From Rhizobium leguminosarum bv. viciae USDA 2370 (GTDB lineage Bacteria; Pseudomonadota; Alphaproteobacteria; Rhizobiales; Rhizobiaceae): a stretch of DNA of 64,000 nt. Both the position numbers and the translations under genes were made by a program. The DNA lies in assembly GCF_002008365.1 (NCBI RefSeq), contig NZ_MRDL01000023.1, positions 1 to 64,000 on the forward strand. Direction: 5' to 3'. Positions 36,785 to 48,904 of the stretch are shown one piece after another. Each line of letters begins with the position of its first letter. The first letter of the stretch is position 1. The notes beneath the pieces are model-generated. The model worked only from the letters and a program-made list of their open reading frames with translations. It was not told where the DNA came from and did no database searches.

Positions 36785-38062
36785 TCACTCGCCACTATAG
36801 GCAATTTCAGATGTCGCCCGCCCTGGCATTTTGGTGGCGCCCTGCTGACCAACAGTGGGCGCAACAGCGACTGATCCGCGCGACAGCCAGTCGCTATTGG
36901 ACAAGGTACAAAGGGCATAGGCCTTCAAGGGAATTAAGAGAAAGATGTTCACGAGCGTGTGGAGAGCAAAACCCAGAAACCTAAGTTCGCGGGCGCGATA
37001 GGCAGCCACGCTGCATCGTACAAGAGTCATGGATCCGATCACCAGGATCGTCCACCATGGTACTGTGGCGGTCAGCGCAAACTGGCCAATACCCGTCAAT
37101 ACCGACAGCGCAAGAAGCAGAAGGCCGCCATTTTGCCCGATTGCGTCCAGCGTGAGATACCGATCGAGGCCAGGCAGTATGGGGAGCGCAAGCAAAGTAT
37201 CCCGAAAGGTGCTGCGTGCCCACCGTAGTTGTTGACGCAAATAAACACCCATTGTGTCAGGAACGACTGTCGCCGCGATGGCGCTCGGAACATACTCAGT
37301 TCGAAAGCCTGCGCTCAGCATGAGAATCGTCAAATGGCGATCTTCACCGAAGTCACTCGGCTTGCCGCGATAAAGCTGCGTCTCGTACTGATCGAGCAGC
37401 GAAAGCATAGCAGACCGACGGTACATCGCACATGGGCCGCAGCAACACATAACTGCACCGAAGCGAGCTTGTGCCGCGCGCTCCTCGTTGCAGGCAAGCC
37501 AGTACTCCATGTCAATCAAGCGAGTTAGCCAGGTGTCCGCCTGGTTACTGGCTTTCATTTGGCCCATCGCCGCACCGACTGCTGGATCGCGCATCTTGTG
37601 GGAGAGCTTCGAGACGACGTCGGGGGCGATCGTCGTGTCTGAGTCCACATTCAAGATGAGGTCCCCAGAGGACTGGGTTATAGCGGCGATTTGCGCTTTG
37701 CGCTTTCCAACATTTTTAGGGAGAATTGTGAAGTTGAATCTCTCATCGTCTGCATACACAGCGCGCTGAGCCACCACCGCGTCCCGATTTTTGGAACCAT
37801 CGTCGACTACATAAATACGCAATTTTCCGACGTAGTCCTGTTCCGCAAGCGACGCGAGGCATTCCGAAAGAACGATTGGGTCCTCGTTGAAGCACGGCAC
37901 GATGACATCAACGCTCGGCACGGGGGTGGATTCAATGTCTTTCGCAGGTGTTGTTGAGATCGTTGTCCGCCTAGCATGAAAAACCTGCGCGCTCTTGTAA
38001 ACGGTGGAGAGCATTGCATAAAGCGAGACGGCGGCGATGCTGGTTGTTGCGAGCAGGGTCAT
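36785..38062 (-). CDS. nodC: Chitooligosaccharide synthase NodC
   Basis: 425 aa, an inner-membrane GT2 processive N-acetylglucosaminyltransferase. Key residues: VDDGS, LNVDSDT (DXD), GEDRHLT and QQLRWARS (QXXRW). It has an N-terminal membrane anchor and C-terminal membrane segments. It builds the chitin-oligomer backbone of the Nod factor and helps to set its length. It lies 22 bp after nodB. Confidence 0.97.
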   Translation of the reverse strand: MTLLATTSIAAVSLYAMLSTVYKSAQVFHARRTTISTTPAKDIESTPVPSVDVIVPCFNEDPIVLSECLASLAEQDYVGKLRIYVVDDGSKNRDAVVAQRAVYADDERFNFTILPKNVGKRKAQIAAITQSSGDLILNVDSDTTIAPDVVSKLSHKMRDPAVGAAMGQMKASNQADTWLTRLIDMEYWLACNEERAAQARFGAVMCCCGPCAMYRRSAMLSLLDQYETQLYRGKPSDFGEDRHLTILMLSAGFRTEYVPSAIAATVVPDTMGVYLRQQLRWARSTFRDTLLALPILPGLDRYLTLDAIGQNGGLLLLALSVLTGIGQFALTATVPWWTILVIGSMTLVRCSVAAYRARELRFLGFALHTLVNIFLLIPLKAYALCTLSNSDWLSRGSVAVAPTVGQQGATKMPGRATSEIAYSGE

Positions 38063-38084
38063 GGTTTCTCGTTTGTCCAGTGTT

Positions 38085-38735
38085 TCAGGGAAGCGGGCGA
38101 ATTTCGAATCCGCGGCTATGCAGTGCCGGAATAATTCGAGAGAGTGCTAAAAGCGTCTGGTCACGCAATCCGGCAAGCGAGCATTGCTCAACCTCATCGG
38201 GAGGACACCCGTCGTGCAAAAGCACGATTGCACCAGGCTGAGCAGCCGCAAGCACCTCATCAACGATCACGTCGACGCCCGGGCAAGACCAATCTCTAGG
38301 GTCGGCCGACCAGTGAACTGCTCCAAGTCCAGCCCTCATCGATGCTGAAAGCACGTCTTCAGTCCAAACCCCGTAAGGCGCTCGTAAGTGCCGGACCAAG
38401 GCTTGGGGACAGGCCGAGACAATAGCTTGATGCGCCTCGTCTATTTCACGTTTGACATCCTTGGGATCGCAGGTGGCGAGGTCGGGATGCGTCATGGTAT
38501 GATTGGCGACATCATGACCTTCCGCCACAAGACGCCGAATGAGGTCGGGGTGATCCTTCACGTATGAACCGATAGCAAAAAATGTCGCCGGGACACCGTG
38601 CTCAGCTAGAACATCAAGGATTTGCGGCGTGCAGTATGGATTAGGACCATCATCGAACGTCAAATAAACGCAGCGATCTTCCTGGCCGCTTGTACGATTG
38701 ACCGGTACTTCGCTCATATAGGCAGGCCGCTTCAT
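38085..38735 (-). CDS. nodB: Chitooligosaccharide deacetylase NodB
   Basis: 216 aa with the NodB/polysaccharide deacetylase domain: [12 protein letters not shown] (catalytic and metal Asp), the metal-binding histidines in [15 protein letters not shown] and the LLHD end. It removes the acetyl group from the non-reducing GlcNAc. Its start overlaps the end of nodA by 4 bases. Confidence 0.97.
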   Translation of the reverse strand: MKRPAYMSEVPVNRTSGQEDRCVYLTFDDGPNPYCTPQILDVLAEHGVPATFFAIGSYVKDHPDLIRRLVAEGHDVANHTMTHPDLATCDPKDVKREIDEAHQAIVSACPQALVRHLRAPYGVWTEDVLSASMRAGLGAVHWSADPRDWSCPGVDVIVDEVLAAAQPGAIVLLHDGCPPDEVEQCSLAGLRDQTLLALSRIIPALHSRGFEIRPLP

Positions 38736-39322
38736 AGTTCCGACCCATTTCGTTCAATCAACGAGCCCGCAGGCCACTCCGTCATCGGACGGTCGACGGG
38801 AACTACCAATACGAGGACATCTTCAGTGCGCGTGGCTGGCAGGTCGGAATGCGCGTCTGGAAGCGTGGAGCGCACACGTAGCCCGGTCATCATATTGGCG
38901 GCACCGTCTCGGCAGTATCTTTCCATATGATTCCGCATGGCGTGGCGAACTGTTCCAAAAGCAAATGGAACGCTCAACTCGCGCAGAACCGGAAACATGG
39001 CGCGGACCGAGTGAGCGATGCCTAATCCTTCCAGATCCGGTCGCACTCCGTACAGGCCTAGCTCGGCCACAAGCAAATCAGTCGTACCGACCTTTATGAA
39101 GCGGCGTAACAAGCCCATGTGGCTAGCGACGCCGCGCGAGTCATATGCGATCGCGCGGCGTTCGGGCCTCGCACCACCCCAGCTTCGGCCAGTCTCGAAC
39201 GGCTTGGCATTGAAAGCTCCCGTCGGCCCATAGGTCTTGCAAAAAAAATCAGCGAGTTCCGCGTGGTCCGAAGCTTCCAGCTCATTTTCCCAGCATATTT
39301 TCCATCGCACTTCAGAAGACAT
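38732..39322 (-). CDS. nodA: Nod-factor N-acyltransferase NodA
   Basis: 196 aa, the standard NodA length, starting [20 protein letters not shown]. It transfers the fatty acid (supplied on ACP/NodF) to the amino group freed by NodB. It is the first gene of nodABCIJ, about 200 bp downstream of a minus-strand nod box. Confidence 0.98.
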   Translation of the reverse strand: MSSEVRWKICWENELEASDHAELADFFCKTYGPTGAFNAKPFETGRSWGGARPERRAIAYDSRGVASHMGLLRRFIKVGTTDLLVAELGLYGVRPDLEGLGIAHSVRAMFPVLRELSVPFAFGTVRHAMRNHMERYCRDGAANMMTGLRVRSTLPDAHSDLPATRTEDVLVLVVPVDRPMTEWPAGSLIERNGSEL

Positions 39323-39479
39323 GCAAAAGCTCCACGTTGTTTCTTCACCCAGCCACGATCAAAGCCGCGAGATTGTTGCACACGACTATTGGATTGCCGG
39401 TTAGACAATCGAGCGGTTAGGAGAAGTAAAGAATTGAAATCGGGCCCTTGCCCGGCATTTCGATTTTTCGTTCCCGGCC

Positions 39480-39493
39480 TTGATATTGATCAA
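39480..39493. promoter_or_regulatory. FNR/FixK-type box in the nodA-nodD intergenic region
   Basis: TTGAT-ATTG-ATCAA, a perfect match to the anaerobox consensus. It is 85 bp before nodD and 30 bp from the nod box. It could link nod expression to low oxygen, or be chance. Confidence 0.45.
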
Positions 39494-39511
39494 GTTCCGG
39501 CTTTTCTATAA

Positions 39512-40510
<999 letters not shown>

Positions 40511-40953
40511 GCGGCACCACTGGGTTCATTTCACGGCCCCAGTCGTTGGAATGGACGCTGATCATTGGAAACTACGCATTCGCTGTGTTCCCAAACGAGG
40601 CATCACGTTACAGGCAGGCCCGGCTGCCTCAGCTCATCAGCGATCGAAGCCATTTTGCCGAGAGCGATCGTTTCTACCTGAGAAGGTGCCATTTGTATGC
40701 TTTCCTTGGCCTGATGCAAAATTGATTCAAAACTTTATTCCTGTCACTCATGTTCGGCTCATTGCTGAAAACCAACATCACGTCGCGGCGACTTCACCGA
40801 CCTCCCGCACATGCTTTCTGCGCCGCACTGACAACGCGCCGGCCCGGGAAAGCGGCCAAGCTCAATACTTTCGAACCGCGTAATCACGCTTTTCCTGGAG
40901 GGTTTGCAACTGCGCCGGCGCATGAATTCAGCCGCGGCAATGCCCGAGCCGCA
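40511..40953. other. nodD-nodF spacer without a gene
   Basis: Frames here overlap nodD or lack support. The region leads to the nodFEL nod box. Confidence 0.5.
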
Positions 40954-41003
40954 ATCCATAGCGTGGATGCTTTTGATCCACACAATCAATTTTACCAATC
41001 ATT
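40954..41003 (+). promoter_or_regulatory. nod box of nodFEL
   Basis: ATCCATAGCGTGGATGCTTT followed by GATCCACACAATCAATTTTA and CCAATCATT. About 175 bp before nodF. Confidence 0.93.
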
Positions 41004-41176
41004 CCATATGATCCATAGCAGGGCAACCGCGCGGTGACGTTCCGGTAAGTTTATCGGTTTCTGTCGTCGTTTCGCATAACGAGCCGGAACATCTTCCGAT
41101 GTTATCAGCAATTAGATCGAGCCTTCTCGCAAGGCCGTCGGCTTGTCGAAATTAGGCATGATGGAAAGGAATACAA

Positions 41177-41455
41177 ATGGCTGATCAACTCACACTGGAA
41201 ATTATCAGTGCGATCAATAAGCTCGTCAAAGCTGAAAACGGCGAGAGAACGACCGTAGCGCTCGGCGAAATAACGACTGACACTGAGTTGACTTCGCTTG
41301 GCATCGATTCGCTGGGTTTGGCCGATGTCCTTTGGGATCTGGAGCAAATCTACGGCATTAAGATCGAGATGAATACGGCCGATGCCTGGTCGAACCTCAA
41401 CAATATCGGCGACGTGGTGGAAGCCGTCCGTGGCTTGCTCACCAAGGAGGTCTGA
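41177..41455 (+). CDS. nodF: Specialised acyl carrier protein NodF
   Basis: 92 aa, an ACP fold with the phosphopantetheine serine in [11 protein letters not shown] (S45). It carries the polyunsaturated fatty acid built with NodE for the Nod factor. The stop is immediately followed by the nodE ATG. Confidence 0.96.
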   Translation: MADQLTLEIISAINKLVKAENGERTTVALGEITTDTELTSLGIDSLGLADVLWDLEQIYGIKIEMNTADAWSNLNNIGDVVEAVRGLLTKEV

Positions 41456-42667
41456 ATGGACAGGCGCGTCGTTATCACCGGATTGGGCGGACTGTGCGGA
41501 CTGGGCACCGATGCTTCCTCTATCTGGACGGAGATGCGCGAAGGCCGCTCCGCCATCGGCCCGATCTCAAACTCAGAGATTCATGAGCTGAAGGGGATGA
41601 TCGGGACCGAGATCAAGGTGCTGCCTCAACACGACATTGATCGCAAGCAGCTCATCTCCATGGACCGCTTCAGCCTGCTTGCCGTGCTTGCAGCTAAAGA
41701 AGCCATGCTACAGGCCGGCCTTTCGTGCGATGAAGGAAATGCCCACCGTTTCGGCGCGACAGTGGGCGTTGGCTTTGGCGGCTGGGACGCTACCGAGAAG
41801 GCCTACCGCACCCTCCTATTGGGCGGCGCGACCCGCACTGAGCTATTCACTGGGGTAAAGGCAATGCCTAGCGCGGCTGCCTGTCAGGTAAGCATGAACC
41901 TCGGGCTGCGGGGGCCAGTCTTCGGTGCCACCTCTGCCTGCGCCTCGGCCAACCATGCGATCGCTTCAGCGGTAGATCAGATCAAGCTCGGTAGGGCGGA
42001 CGTTATGCTAGCTGGAGGAAGCGACGCGCCACTCGTGTGGATCGTGCTTAAGGCATGGGAAGCAATGCGCGTACTCGCTCCAGATACTTGCCGGCCATTC
42101 TCCGCCGACAGGAAAGGACTAGTTTTGGGCGAGGGTGCGGGCATGGCCGTGCTGGAAAGCTATGAGCATGCCGCCGCCCGCGGTGCAACGATGCTTGCCG
42201 AGGTCGCCGGCATCGGCCTTTCCGCCGATGCCTACCACATCGCTGCACCAGCTGTGCATGGGCCGGAGGCGGCGATGCGCGCCTGCCTTGTTGATGCGGG
42301 CCTAAACGCCGAGGACGTGGACTACCTCAACGCCCATGGCACCGGCACCAAGGCCAACGATCAAATCGAAACGATGGCGATTAAGCGTGTCTTTGGTGAC
42401 TATGCTCGATCGATCTCCATCTCTTCCACCAAATCCACTCACGCGCACTGCCTCGGGGCAGCAAGTGCGCTCGAAATGATTGCTTGCGTGATGGCGATCC
42501 AAGAAGGTGTCGTGCCGCCGACGGCCAACTATCGCGAGCCAGATCCCGATTGTGATTTGGACATCACGCCAAATGTGCCCCGGGAGCGCAGGGTGCGCGT
42601 GGCCATGAGCAACGCTTTCGCCATGGGCGGCATGAATGCTGTCCTTGCATTCAAGCAGGTGCAATGA
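41456..42667 (+). CDS. nodE: Beta-ketoacyl synthase NodE
   Basis: 403 aa, FabF-like. The catalytic Cys162 lies in [14 protein letters not shown]; histidines in [12 protein letters not shown] and [11 protein letters not shown] complete the triad. It determines the unsaturated acyl chain and hence host range in pea and clover rhizobia. Confidence 0.97.
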   Translation: MDRRVVITGLGGLCGLGTDASSIWTEMREGRSAIGPISNSEIHELKGMIGTEIKVLPQHDIDRKQLISMDRFSLLAVLAAKEAMLQAGLSCDEGNAHRFGATVGVGFGGWDATEKAYRTLLLGGATRTELFTGVKAMPSAAACQVSMNLGLRGPVFGATSACASANHAIASAVDQIKLGRADVMLAGGSDAPLVWIVLKAWEAMRVLAPDTCRPFSADRKGLVLGEGAGMAVLESYEHAAARGATMLAEVAGIGLSADAYHIAAPAVHGPEAAMRACLVDAGLNAEDVDYLNAHGTGTKANDQIETMAIKRVFGDYARSISISSTKSTHAHCLGAASALEMIACVMAIQEGVVPPTANYREPDPDCDLDITPNVPRERRVRVAMSNAFAMGGMNAVLAFKQVQ

Positions 42668-43048
42668 AGTGGGATCGTCACGATTGACCCCTTGTAGGGC
42701 CACTTCAAATGCCTGAAGCAGGCGCCGCCGATTCCCGTCAGCAAGGTTTCGCTGCAATTCCCCAGATACTCTCGCGTCTGAAAGATGTTCCTCCGCGCAG
42801 CCACGTTACTCCGCTTTCACCACGCGTCGCGGGGAGCTGGTGCCTGACTATTTTCGTCGCCGGAGCTCTCACTCGGCTCGCCGGTCGACTAAAGTTGATG
42901 CCTCATCCTTTTCTGCCACGAACAAGGAGTGTTACTATCAATTCCACCTCCGCCTGCGCCCGCCATCGTGCCAGGTGCTAGCTAGCTTGATCGCGATGTA
43001 GGCGCACTCAAGTACCGTCATCCCACGAACAAGATCTGAGAAGAGACG
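42668..43048. other. nodE-nodL spacer
   Basis: About 380 bp without a supported ORF. nodE and nodL are usually close, so some sequence may have been inserted here; no IS end was recognised and no nod box is present. Confidence 0.4.
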
Positions 43049-43621
43049 ATGACACGCAGCCAAAAAGAAAAAATGCTGGCAGGCGAAATGTACAACGCAG
43101 CGGACCCCGAGATCCAAGCCGAGCTGCTCCTCACCGGGGCTTGGCTGAAGCGGTACAATGACACGCTGGGCGACACCGCCGAGCGGTGGAATGCGCTCCT
43201 TTTAGAACGATTGGGCGCGGTCGGGCTTGGAGCTGTTATTCGTCCGCCGTTCCACTGTGATTACGGGTTTAACATCCGGATCGGAGCTTGGGTTTACATC
43301 AACTACAACTGCGTCATTCTTGACGTGGCAGCGGTGACTATCGGTGACGGAACCGCAATAGGCCCTGCTGTGCAAATTTATACCGCGGACCATCCACATG
43401 ATCCAGAGCAGCGCCAGGCTGGACTGCAGTTGGGACGACCTGTCAGCATTGGCAGGCACGCCTGGATTGGCGGTGGAGCAATCATTCTCCCGGGGGTGAC
43501 GATTGGCGATCACGCTGTCATTGGCGCTGGTAGTGTGGTCACGCGAGATGTTCCTGCAGGAAGCACGGCCATGGGAAATCCAGCTCGGGTCAAGGCTGGT
43601 GGACGCTTGCCAAAATCCTAA
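43049..43621 (+). CDS. nodL: Nod-factor O-acetyltransferase NodL
   Basis: 190 aa, a left-handed beta-helix (hexapeptide) acetyltransferase: VYINYNCVILDVAAVTIGDG, the active-site HP region YTADHPHDP, and IGGGAIILPGVTIGDHAVIG. It O-acetylates the non-reducing sugar of the Nod factor. An AGAAGAGACG leader precedes the ATG. Confidence 0.94.
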   Translation: MTRSQKEKMLAGEMYNAADPEIQAELLLTGAWLKRYNDTLGDTAERWNALLLERLGAVGLGAVIRPPFHCDYGFNIRIGAWVYINYNCVILDVAAVTIGDGTAIGPAVQIYTADHPHDPEQRQAGLQLGRPVSIGRHAWIGGGAIILPGVTIGDHAVIGAGSVVTRDVPAGSTAMGNPARVKAGGRLPKS

Positions 43622-44077
43622 AACCAGGCGTCGGGTTAAATCCGGCGGTAAGAAGTAGTTTCTTTGCTTGTGCGAACGGAACTTCTGGGCCGCCATGGCC
43701 CCTGCGGTTCAAACTGTCGGCACTTTCACTCCGACGCAAATCTCTTTGCAAATGCGGCTGGGCAGTCGAGCTGACCGGTTCGTGATCACGTTTGCAGGCA
43801 AAGGGGCAATTACGACTTAGGGTCAACCCGTAGACGCAGACCGCTTCACCTGTAGAAAAACGAATTGTTTTTTCAGTCCGTGGGCACGATGAAAGACAAT
43901 TCGTCGTGTCGAATGGACATGCGCGCGCGGCATGTCGTCGGCAAATCCCAATCCCTGTTGACTGGAACATCTTTGTCAGAGGCTACGCCCATCATCAGGG
44001 CGTAGCCTATCTGTCGACACTTTGCAGAAGGCATCATTCGCTGCGTGCAGCGTTTATCGAACCTATGAGTACGCCGC
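43622..44077. other. nodL-nodM spacer
   Basis: No gene supported on either strand. It leads to the nodMNT nod box. Confidence 0.4.
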
Positions 44078-44127
44078 ATCCATGACGTGGATGATAGCTA
44101 TCGCAACAATCAATTTTACTAATCTGT
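44078..44127 (+). promoter_or_regulatory. nod box of nodMNT
   Basis: ATCCATGACGTGGATGATAG, then CTATCGCAACAATCAATTTT and ACTAATCTG. About 95 bp before nodM. Confidence 0.93.
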
Positions 44128-44220
44128 TTAGATTTATTAGCACGCGCTGGAGGACACGCACCGAGCGGCGTCCGCCTTCCTGATTACCGGTCGGGGGCTC
44201 TTGGGACATGGGTGACGAGC

Positions 44221-46047
44221 ATGTGTGGGATTGTTGGCATAGTGGGACGGAAGCCCGTGTCGGAGCGGCTGATAGAAGCCTTGGAGCGACTGGAATACCG
44301 TGGCTATGATTCAGCCGGCGTTGCTACGATCTGCGAGGGAGAATTGCACCGACGCCGCGCAGAAGGCAAGCTCGTGAACCTTAAAACGAGATTGAAAAAA
44401 GAGCCCCTGAGCGGCACCGTCGGCATCGCCCACACGCGCTGGGCGACCCATGGCGCACCGACAGAATGCAACGCACACCCGCATTTTGCCGATGGCGTAG
44501 CCGTTGTTCATAACGGCATCATCGAAAATTTCTCCGAGCTGAAAGACGGATTGGCAGAGGTAGGGGCCAAGTTCCAGACCGACACGGATACCGAGGTGAT
44601 TGCGCATCTCCTGACAAAATTCCGTCGGGATGGCATGGGATGCCTTGAGGCCATGCATGCCATGCTGAAGTGCGTCAAGGGCGCCTTCGCTCTTGCCATC
44701 CTGTTTGAGGATGATCCCGCGACCATTATGGTAGCGCGCAATGGACCACCATTAGTGATAGGCCATGGCGATGGTGAGATGTTTCTAGGCTCCGACGCGA
44801 TCGCTCTTGCTCCGTTCACCAATGACATCACATATCTGAACGATGGCGATTGGGCTGTTGTAGGCAAAACGAGTGTCCAGGTTTTCGATATCGAAGGCAA
44901 AGTCGTCACGCGCCCACGGCACATATCGCTTGCTACCGCAGGCCTGGTCGGCAAGGGAAATCACCGGCATTTTATGGAGAAGGAAATCTACGAGCAACCC
45001 GAGGTCCTCGCCGGTGCTCTTGGTCACTACATCAATGTCAACGAAAATCATGTCAAAGCCATTTCAACCGACATCGGTTTTGCCAGGGTTGAGAGCCTCG
45101 CAATTTCTGCCTGCGGCACTGCATACCTTGCGGGACTGATTGGCAAATATTGGTTCGAGCGCTACGCACGCTTGACGGTAGAGATTGATGTCGCCTCCGA
45201 ATTCCGCTATCGCGAAATCCCATTGTCGCCACGGTCGGCAGCGCTCTTCATCTCTCAATCTGGTGAGACGGCTGACACGCTTGCATCGCTCCGGTATTGC
45301 AAAGCACAAGGTCTGAGAATTGGTGCTGTCGTCAATACCCCAGAATCAACAATTGCCCGCGAGGCAGATGCCATCTTTCCGATCCTCGCCGGGCCAGAGA
45401 TCGGCGTTGCTTCTACCAAGGCATTCACATGCCAGCTTGCTGTTCTCGCTGCGCTAGCCATCGGCGCGGGCAAGGCGCGGGGCACAATCACGGACGACGA
45501 GGAACAAGTGCTCGTCCAAAGTTTGGCGACGTTGCCGGGCGTTATGCGACAGGTGCTGAACGACATCAAGCCGAAGATCGAGCTCTTGTCACGGGAATTG
45601 TCGCATTACCGCGACGTGCTCTATCTCGGCCGCGGCACGAGTTTCCCATTGGCTATGGAAGGTGCGCTGAAGCTCAAGGAGGTCTCCTATATCCATGCTG
45701 AAGGTTATGCAGCAGGAGAATTAAAACACGGTCCGATCGCCCTGATCGATGAAAATATGCCAGTCATCGTCATCGCGCCACATGATCGGTTCTTCGATAA
45801 GACTGTCTCCAATATGCAGGAAGTGGCCGCCCGCGGCGGCCGCATCATTCTGATCACCGACGAGACGGGAGCTTCGATGTCGAAACTCCCCACCATGCAC
45901 ACTATCGTATTACCCAATGTCGAGGAGATTATCGCGCCGATGATCTTTGCTCTGCCGCTACAGCTTCTTGCGTATCACACGGCGGTGGTCATGGGGGCAG
46001 ATGTGGACCAGCCGCGGAATCTAGCTAAGTCAGTCACAGTCGAATGA
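44221..46047 (+). CDS. nodM: Glucosamine-6-phosphate synthase NodM
   Basis: 608 aa from ATG 44221, so that Cys2 (MCGIVGIVGRK) becomes the N-terminal nucleophile after Met removal. Glutaminase domain about 1-230, then two SIS domains (SQSGETADTLASLRYCK; GRGTSFPLAMEGALKLKE). It boosts the glucosamine supply for Nod-factor synthesis and duplicates housekeeping GlmS. First gene after its nod box. Confidence 0.96.
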   Translation: MCGIVGIVGRKPVSERLIEALERLEYRGYDSAGVATICEGELHRRRAEGKLVNLKTRLKKEPLSGTVGIAHTRWATHGAPTECNAHPHFADGVAVVHNGIIENFSELKDGLAEVGAKFQTDTDTEVIAHLLTKFRRDGMGCLEAMHAMLKCVKGAFALAILFEDDPATIMVARNGPPLVIGHGDGEMFLGSDAIALAPFTNDITYLNDGDWAVVGKTSVQVFDIEGKVVTRPRHISLATAGLVGKGNHRHFMEKEIYEQPEVLAGALGHYINVNENHVKAISTDIGFARVESLAISACGTAYLAGLIGKYWFERYARLTVEIDVASEFRYREIPLSPRSAALFISQSGETADTLASLRYCKAQGLRIGAVVNTPESTIAREADAIFPILAGPEIGVASTKAFTCQLAVLAALAIGAGKARGTITDDEEQVLVQSLATLPGVMRQVLNDIKPKIELLSRELSHYRDVLYLGRGTSFPLAMEGALKLKEVSYIHAEGYAAGELKHGPIALIDENMPVIVIAPHDRFFDKTVSNMQEVAARGGRIILITDETGASMSKLPTMHTIVLPNVEEIIAPMIFALPLQLLAYHTAVVMGADVDQPRNLAKSVTVE

Positions 46048-46124
46048 TTGTGACGATTGGTTAAATCGCAGCTCGCCTCCGGGAAAATCCACGACTTGAT
46101 CAGTCATCAAATAAGTGAGGTCGA

Positions 46125-46610
46125 ATGCACGAACTTTCGCTCGCCGACGTGCCGTCGCGAATTGGCCAGGAACTCGGCAAATCCGAATGGATCACCGTTG
46201 ATCAAACTACAATCGATCTCTTTGCCGACGCGACACACGATCATCAATTCATCCACGTGCACCCGGAACGCGCGGCAGTCGAAAGCCCGTTTGGTGGCAC
46301 GATCGCTCACGGCTTCCTGACACTCTCGCTTCTGTCGGCGATGAACTTCAGCGGCATGCCAAGGATCCGCGAGCAGACCATGGGCCTTAACTACGGCTTA
46401 GACCGGGTGCGTTTCATGTCACCGGTCAAGACCGGCAGTCGTGTGCGCGGTCGCTTCGTTCTCTCTGAATGTCAATTTCGCGGCGCAAGCATGCTGGTGA
46501 CCACCTACGAGGTGACGGTCGAGATCGAGAACGAGAACCGACCGGCACTCACTGCCAATTGGATCACGATCATTCAGTTTGACCCGAACGACAGGCCTAA
46601 AGGGATTTGA
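46125..46610 (+). CDS. nodN: MaoC-like protein NodN
   Basis: 161 aa with a hotdog/MaoC dehydratase fold: DQTTIDLFADATHDHQFIHV, then GGTIAHGFLTLSLLS. It probably acts on an acyl-CoA or acyl-ACP intermediate, but its exact role in nodulation is unsettled. It lies 77 bp after nodM. Confidence 0.94.
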   Translation: MHELSLADVPSRIGQELGKSEWITVDQTTIDLFADATHDHQFIHVHPERAAVESPFGGTIAHGFLTLSLLSAMNFSGMPRIREQTMGLNYGLDRVRFMSPVKTGSRVRGRFVLSECQFRGASMLVTTYEVTVEIENENRPALTANWITIIQFDPNDRPKGI

Positions 46611-46777
46611 CGCCAGCTCGCGCCAGCGGGTGTCGACTTGTTGTTTTGGCTGCACGCGATTTCGTAGTGTCACGCCGGAATTCTCGATCTGCTGCGTCGG
46701 CAATTGCGCGCTGGCATCATCCTTCGGGCAGGCGAAACGGGTTTGAGTTGAATTTCGCTGTAATGGAGGCTGATTAA

Positions 46778-48226
46778 TTGCATTCGTTCCGTCTGGCCGC
46801 TGCGGTGTTGCCGCTACTTTTGTCATCTTGCATGCTCGGGCCCGACCATGCACCGCCGGAAACGCCTTTGCCGGAGAAGTTTTCCGAGGGTGCAAAACAG
46901 AGCGCCGGCGATGTTGCGGTGTCGGCGTGGTGGGATTCGTTTTCAGATCGTACGCTCAACCAGTACGTTGCCTCCGGCCTGGATGAGAACCTCAGCGTTC
47001 AGCAGGCGCTCGAAAGGGTTAATGCCGCCGCCGCGGACGTCACCATCGCTGGCGCCGGGGGCCTTCCCAAGGCATCACACACGACAAGCGGCGAGATCGG
47101 CAAAGGGGGAGATGTCACGAGCACACAGAATATCTCCAGCGTGCAACTATCGTTGACCTGGCTGCTGGACGTATTCGGTCAGTACCGGCGCAGCACTGAA
47201 AGCGCACTGGCTTCTCTTGATTCTGCGCATGCGGCTGTCGACGCCGCAAAGCTAGCTCTAATCAAAGATCTTGTTTCCTCCTACATCGACGCCCGGTACT
47301 ACCAGCAGCGCGTCTCGATTTCCCGAGCGAACCTGAAGTCCCGCCAGGAGACCTACGATTTCACGAATTTTCAAGTCGAAGCGGGAGCGGCTTCCAGGCT
47401 GGATGTCTTGCAAGCCGAAGGACTTGTCCGATCGACGATTGCCGAAATACCAAGGCTAGAACTGAATTTTCGCGTGTCGGCGCATCACATTGCGGCCCTC
47501 CTCGCTTTGCCGTCGGAAACAGTGATCAAGCAACTGCAGAAAAGTGAAGGGCAGCCGGTCTATCGCGGAAAGATCAATGCCGGCATTCCCGCCGATCTTA
47601 TTCGCAATCGATTCGATATTCGCCAGGCTGAACGGGATCTCGCCGCCGCGACTGCACAGATCGGCGTGGCGGAAGCACAGCTTTACCCCGCGATAACGCT
47701 CTCCGGCTCGATCACCCCTTCCTATATCAAGCAGCGCGGCCGTCACGGGGGTATCTTGAAATGGTCCTTCGGGCCGAGCCTTGACCTCCCAATTCTGGAC
47801 GGCGGCCGTTTGCGGTCAAACGTGGAGACTTCTAAATCGGACGCCGCAGCAGCCTACATAAGCTGGAAATTAACCGTCCTGACAGCTGTGCAGGAAGTCG
47901 AGGACGCTTTGACAGCCATCCGACGCGACGTTCACACAGAGAACTCACGTCGCAGGCAAGTAGAAACGATCGAAGAAGCACTGAAGCTTTCGACGGCCTC
48001 GTACACGGATGGTGCCTCTTCTCTCCTCGATGTTCTCGAAGCGCAAAGGCAGGTGTCCAGCGCTCAGGCGAGCCTCGCTGCGGCGATCCAACAACTGGCC
48101 AAGGATCACGTGCGGTTGAATGTAGCAATCCGCGGTGGTTTTGCGGCTCCCAAAGTCGCGTCACCCAGGGAGGCCTCGACGGTTGCAGCCGCAAATGCAA
48201 ACATCCAATCCGCACATTCGCAATAG
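46778..48226 (+). CDS. nodT: Outer-membrane efflux lipoprotein NodT
   Basis: 482 aa from TTG 46778 with GGAGG upstream. A lipoprotein signal (LPLLLSSC) is followed by the TolC/OprM-like repeated efflux domains (SVQLSLTWLLDVFGQYRRS; GPSLDLPILDGGRLRSNVE; YTDGASSLLDVLEAQRQ). It is the outer-membrane channel of an RND-type exporter; its contribution to Nod-factor export is secondary. Confidence 0.95.
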   Translation: MHSFRLAAAVLPLLLSSCMLGPDHAPPETPLPEKFSEGAKQSAGDVAVSAWWDSFSDRTLNQYVASGLDENLSVQQALERVNAAAADVTIAGAGGLPKASHTTSGEIGKGGDVTSTQNISSVQLSLTWLLDVFGQYRRSTESALASLDSAHAAVDAAKLALIKDLVSSYIDARYYQQRVSISRANLKSRQETYDFTNFQVEAGAASRLDVLQAEGLVRSTIAEIPRLELNFRVSAHHIAALLALPSETVIKQLQKSEGQPVYRGKINAGIPADLIRNRFDIRQAERDLAAATAQIGVAEAQLYPAITLSGSITPSYIKQRGRHGGILKWSFGPSLDLPILDGGRLRSNVETSKSDAAAAYISWKLTVLTAVQEVEDALTAIRRDVHTENSRRRQVETIEEALKLSTASYTDGASSLLDVLEAQRQVSSAQASLAAAIQQLAKDHVRLNVAIRGGFAAPKVASPREASTVAAANANIQSAHSQ

Positions 48227-48431
48227 CCGAGCGCTGGATGCGGGATGGTTTAACCTGATCACGTCATTAGCGCGCCAGCGCCTGAGTTGTATTGGCGCCG
48301 GCCGGGAGGTCGTCCAATCGCGGCACATGCCCTTCACCACCTCCCGCTTACGAGCAGGGCTTAGAGCTAATGGGATGGTCCGCCCTGTCTCCCGAGAGCA
48401 TAACGGAGGTGGGCAAAGGAGGGCTGAAATT

Positions 48432-48795
48432 ATGGATCGCAACCAACTGCGCCAATGCGCCGTCTTCGGCATCGATATCGGAAAGAACCTCTTTCCCGTG
48501 GTCGGCCTGGATAGTTCCGGCGCGAGACGCTACTGCAGTTCTTCGAACGAGCGAACAGAACGCTTGTCGGAATGGAATCCCGTCCGGGTTCCCAATGGCT
48601 TGCGTTAAGTTGCAGACGATGGGGCATTCCGTCCGCATCATCCCGGCGCAGTGAAGTCTATGTAAAATCGAACAAGAATGACATCATCGATGCTGCGGCG
48701 ATCGCAGAAGCTGCAAGGCGACCGACGATGCGCTTCGTTGGCATTAAGCAAGCCGATCAGGTCGATCTTCAGATGTTGCATTGGGTGCGTATTCC
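48432..48795 (+). pseudogene. IS110-family transposase N-terminal remnant
   Basis: MDRNQLRQCAVFGIDIGKNL starts a DEDD-type transposase. After frame breaks KLQTMGHSVRIIPAQ, YVKSNKNDIIDAAAIAEAA and MRFVGIKQADQVDLQ follow. Only the RNase-H-like N-terminus is left. Confidence 0.75.
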
Positions 48796-48904
48796 GATGA
48801 AACCGGCCACCGATTCCGATTTGAAGCCGGCCATTTTTCGGGCTGATCCTGGGTCTGTTTGATGTTTGGATCGGGTTTTGTGTCAGGTCAAGCTTTGCTG
48901 TGTT

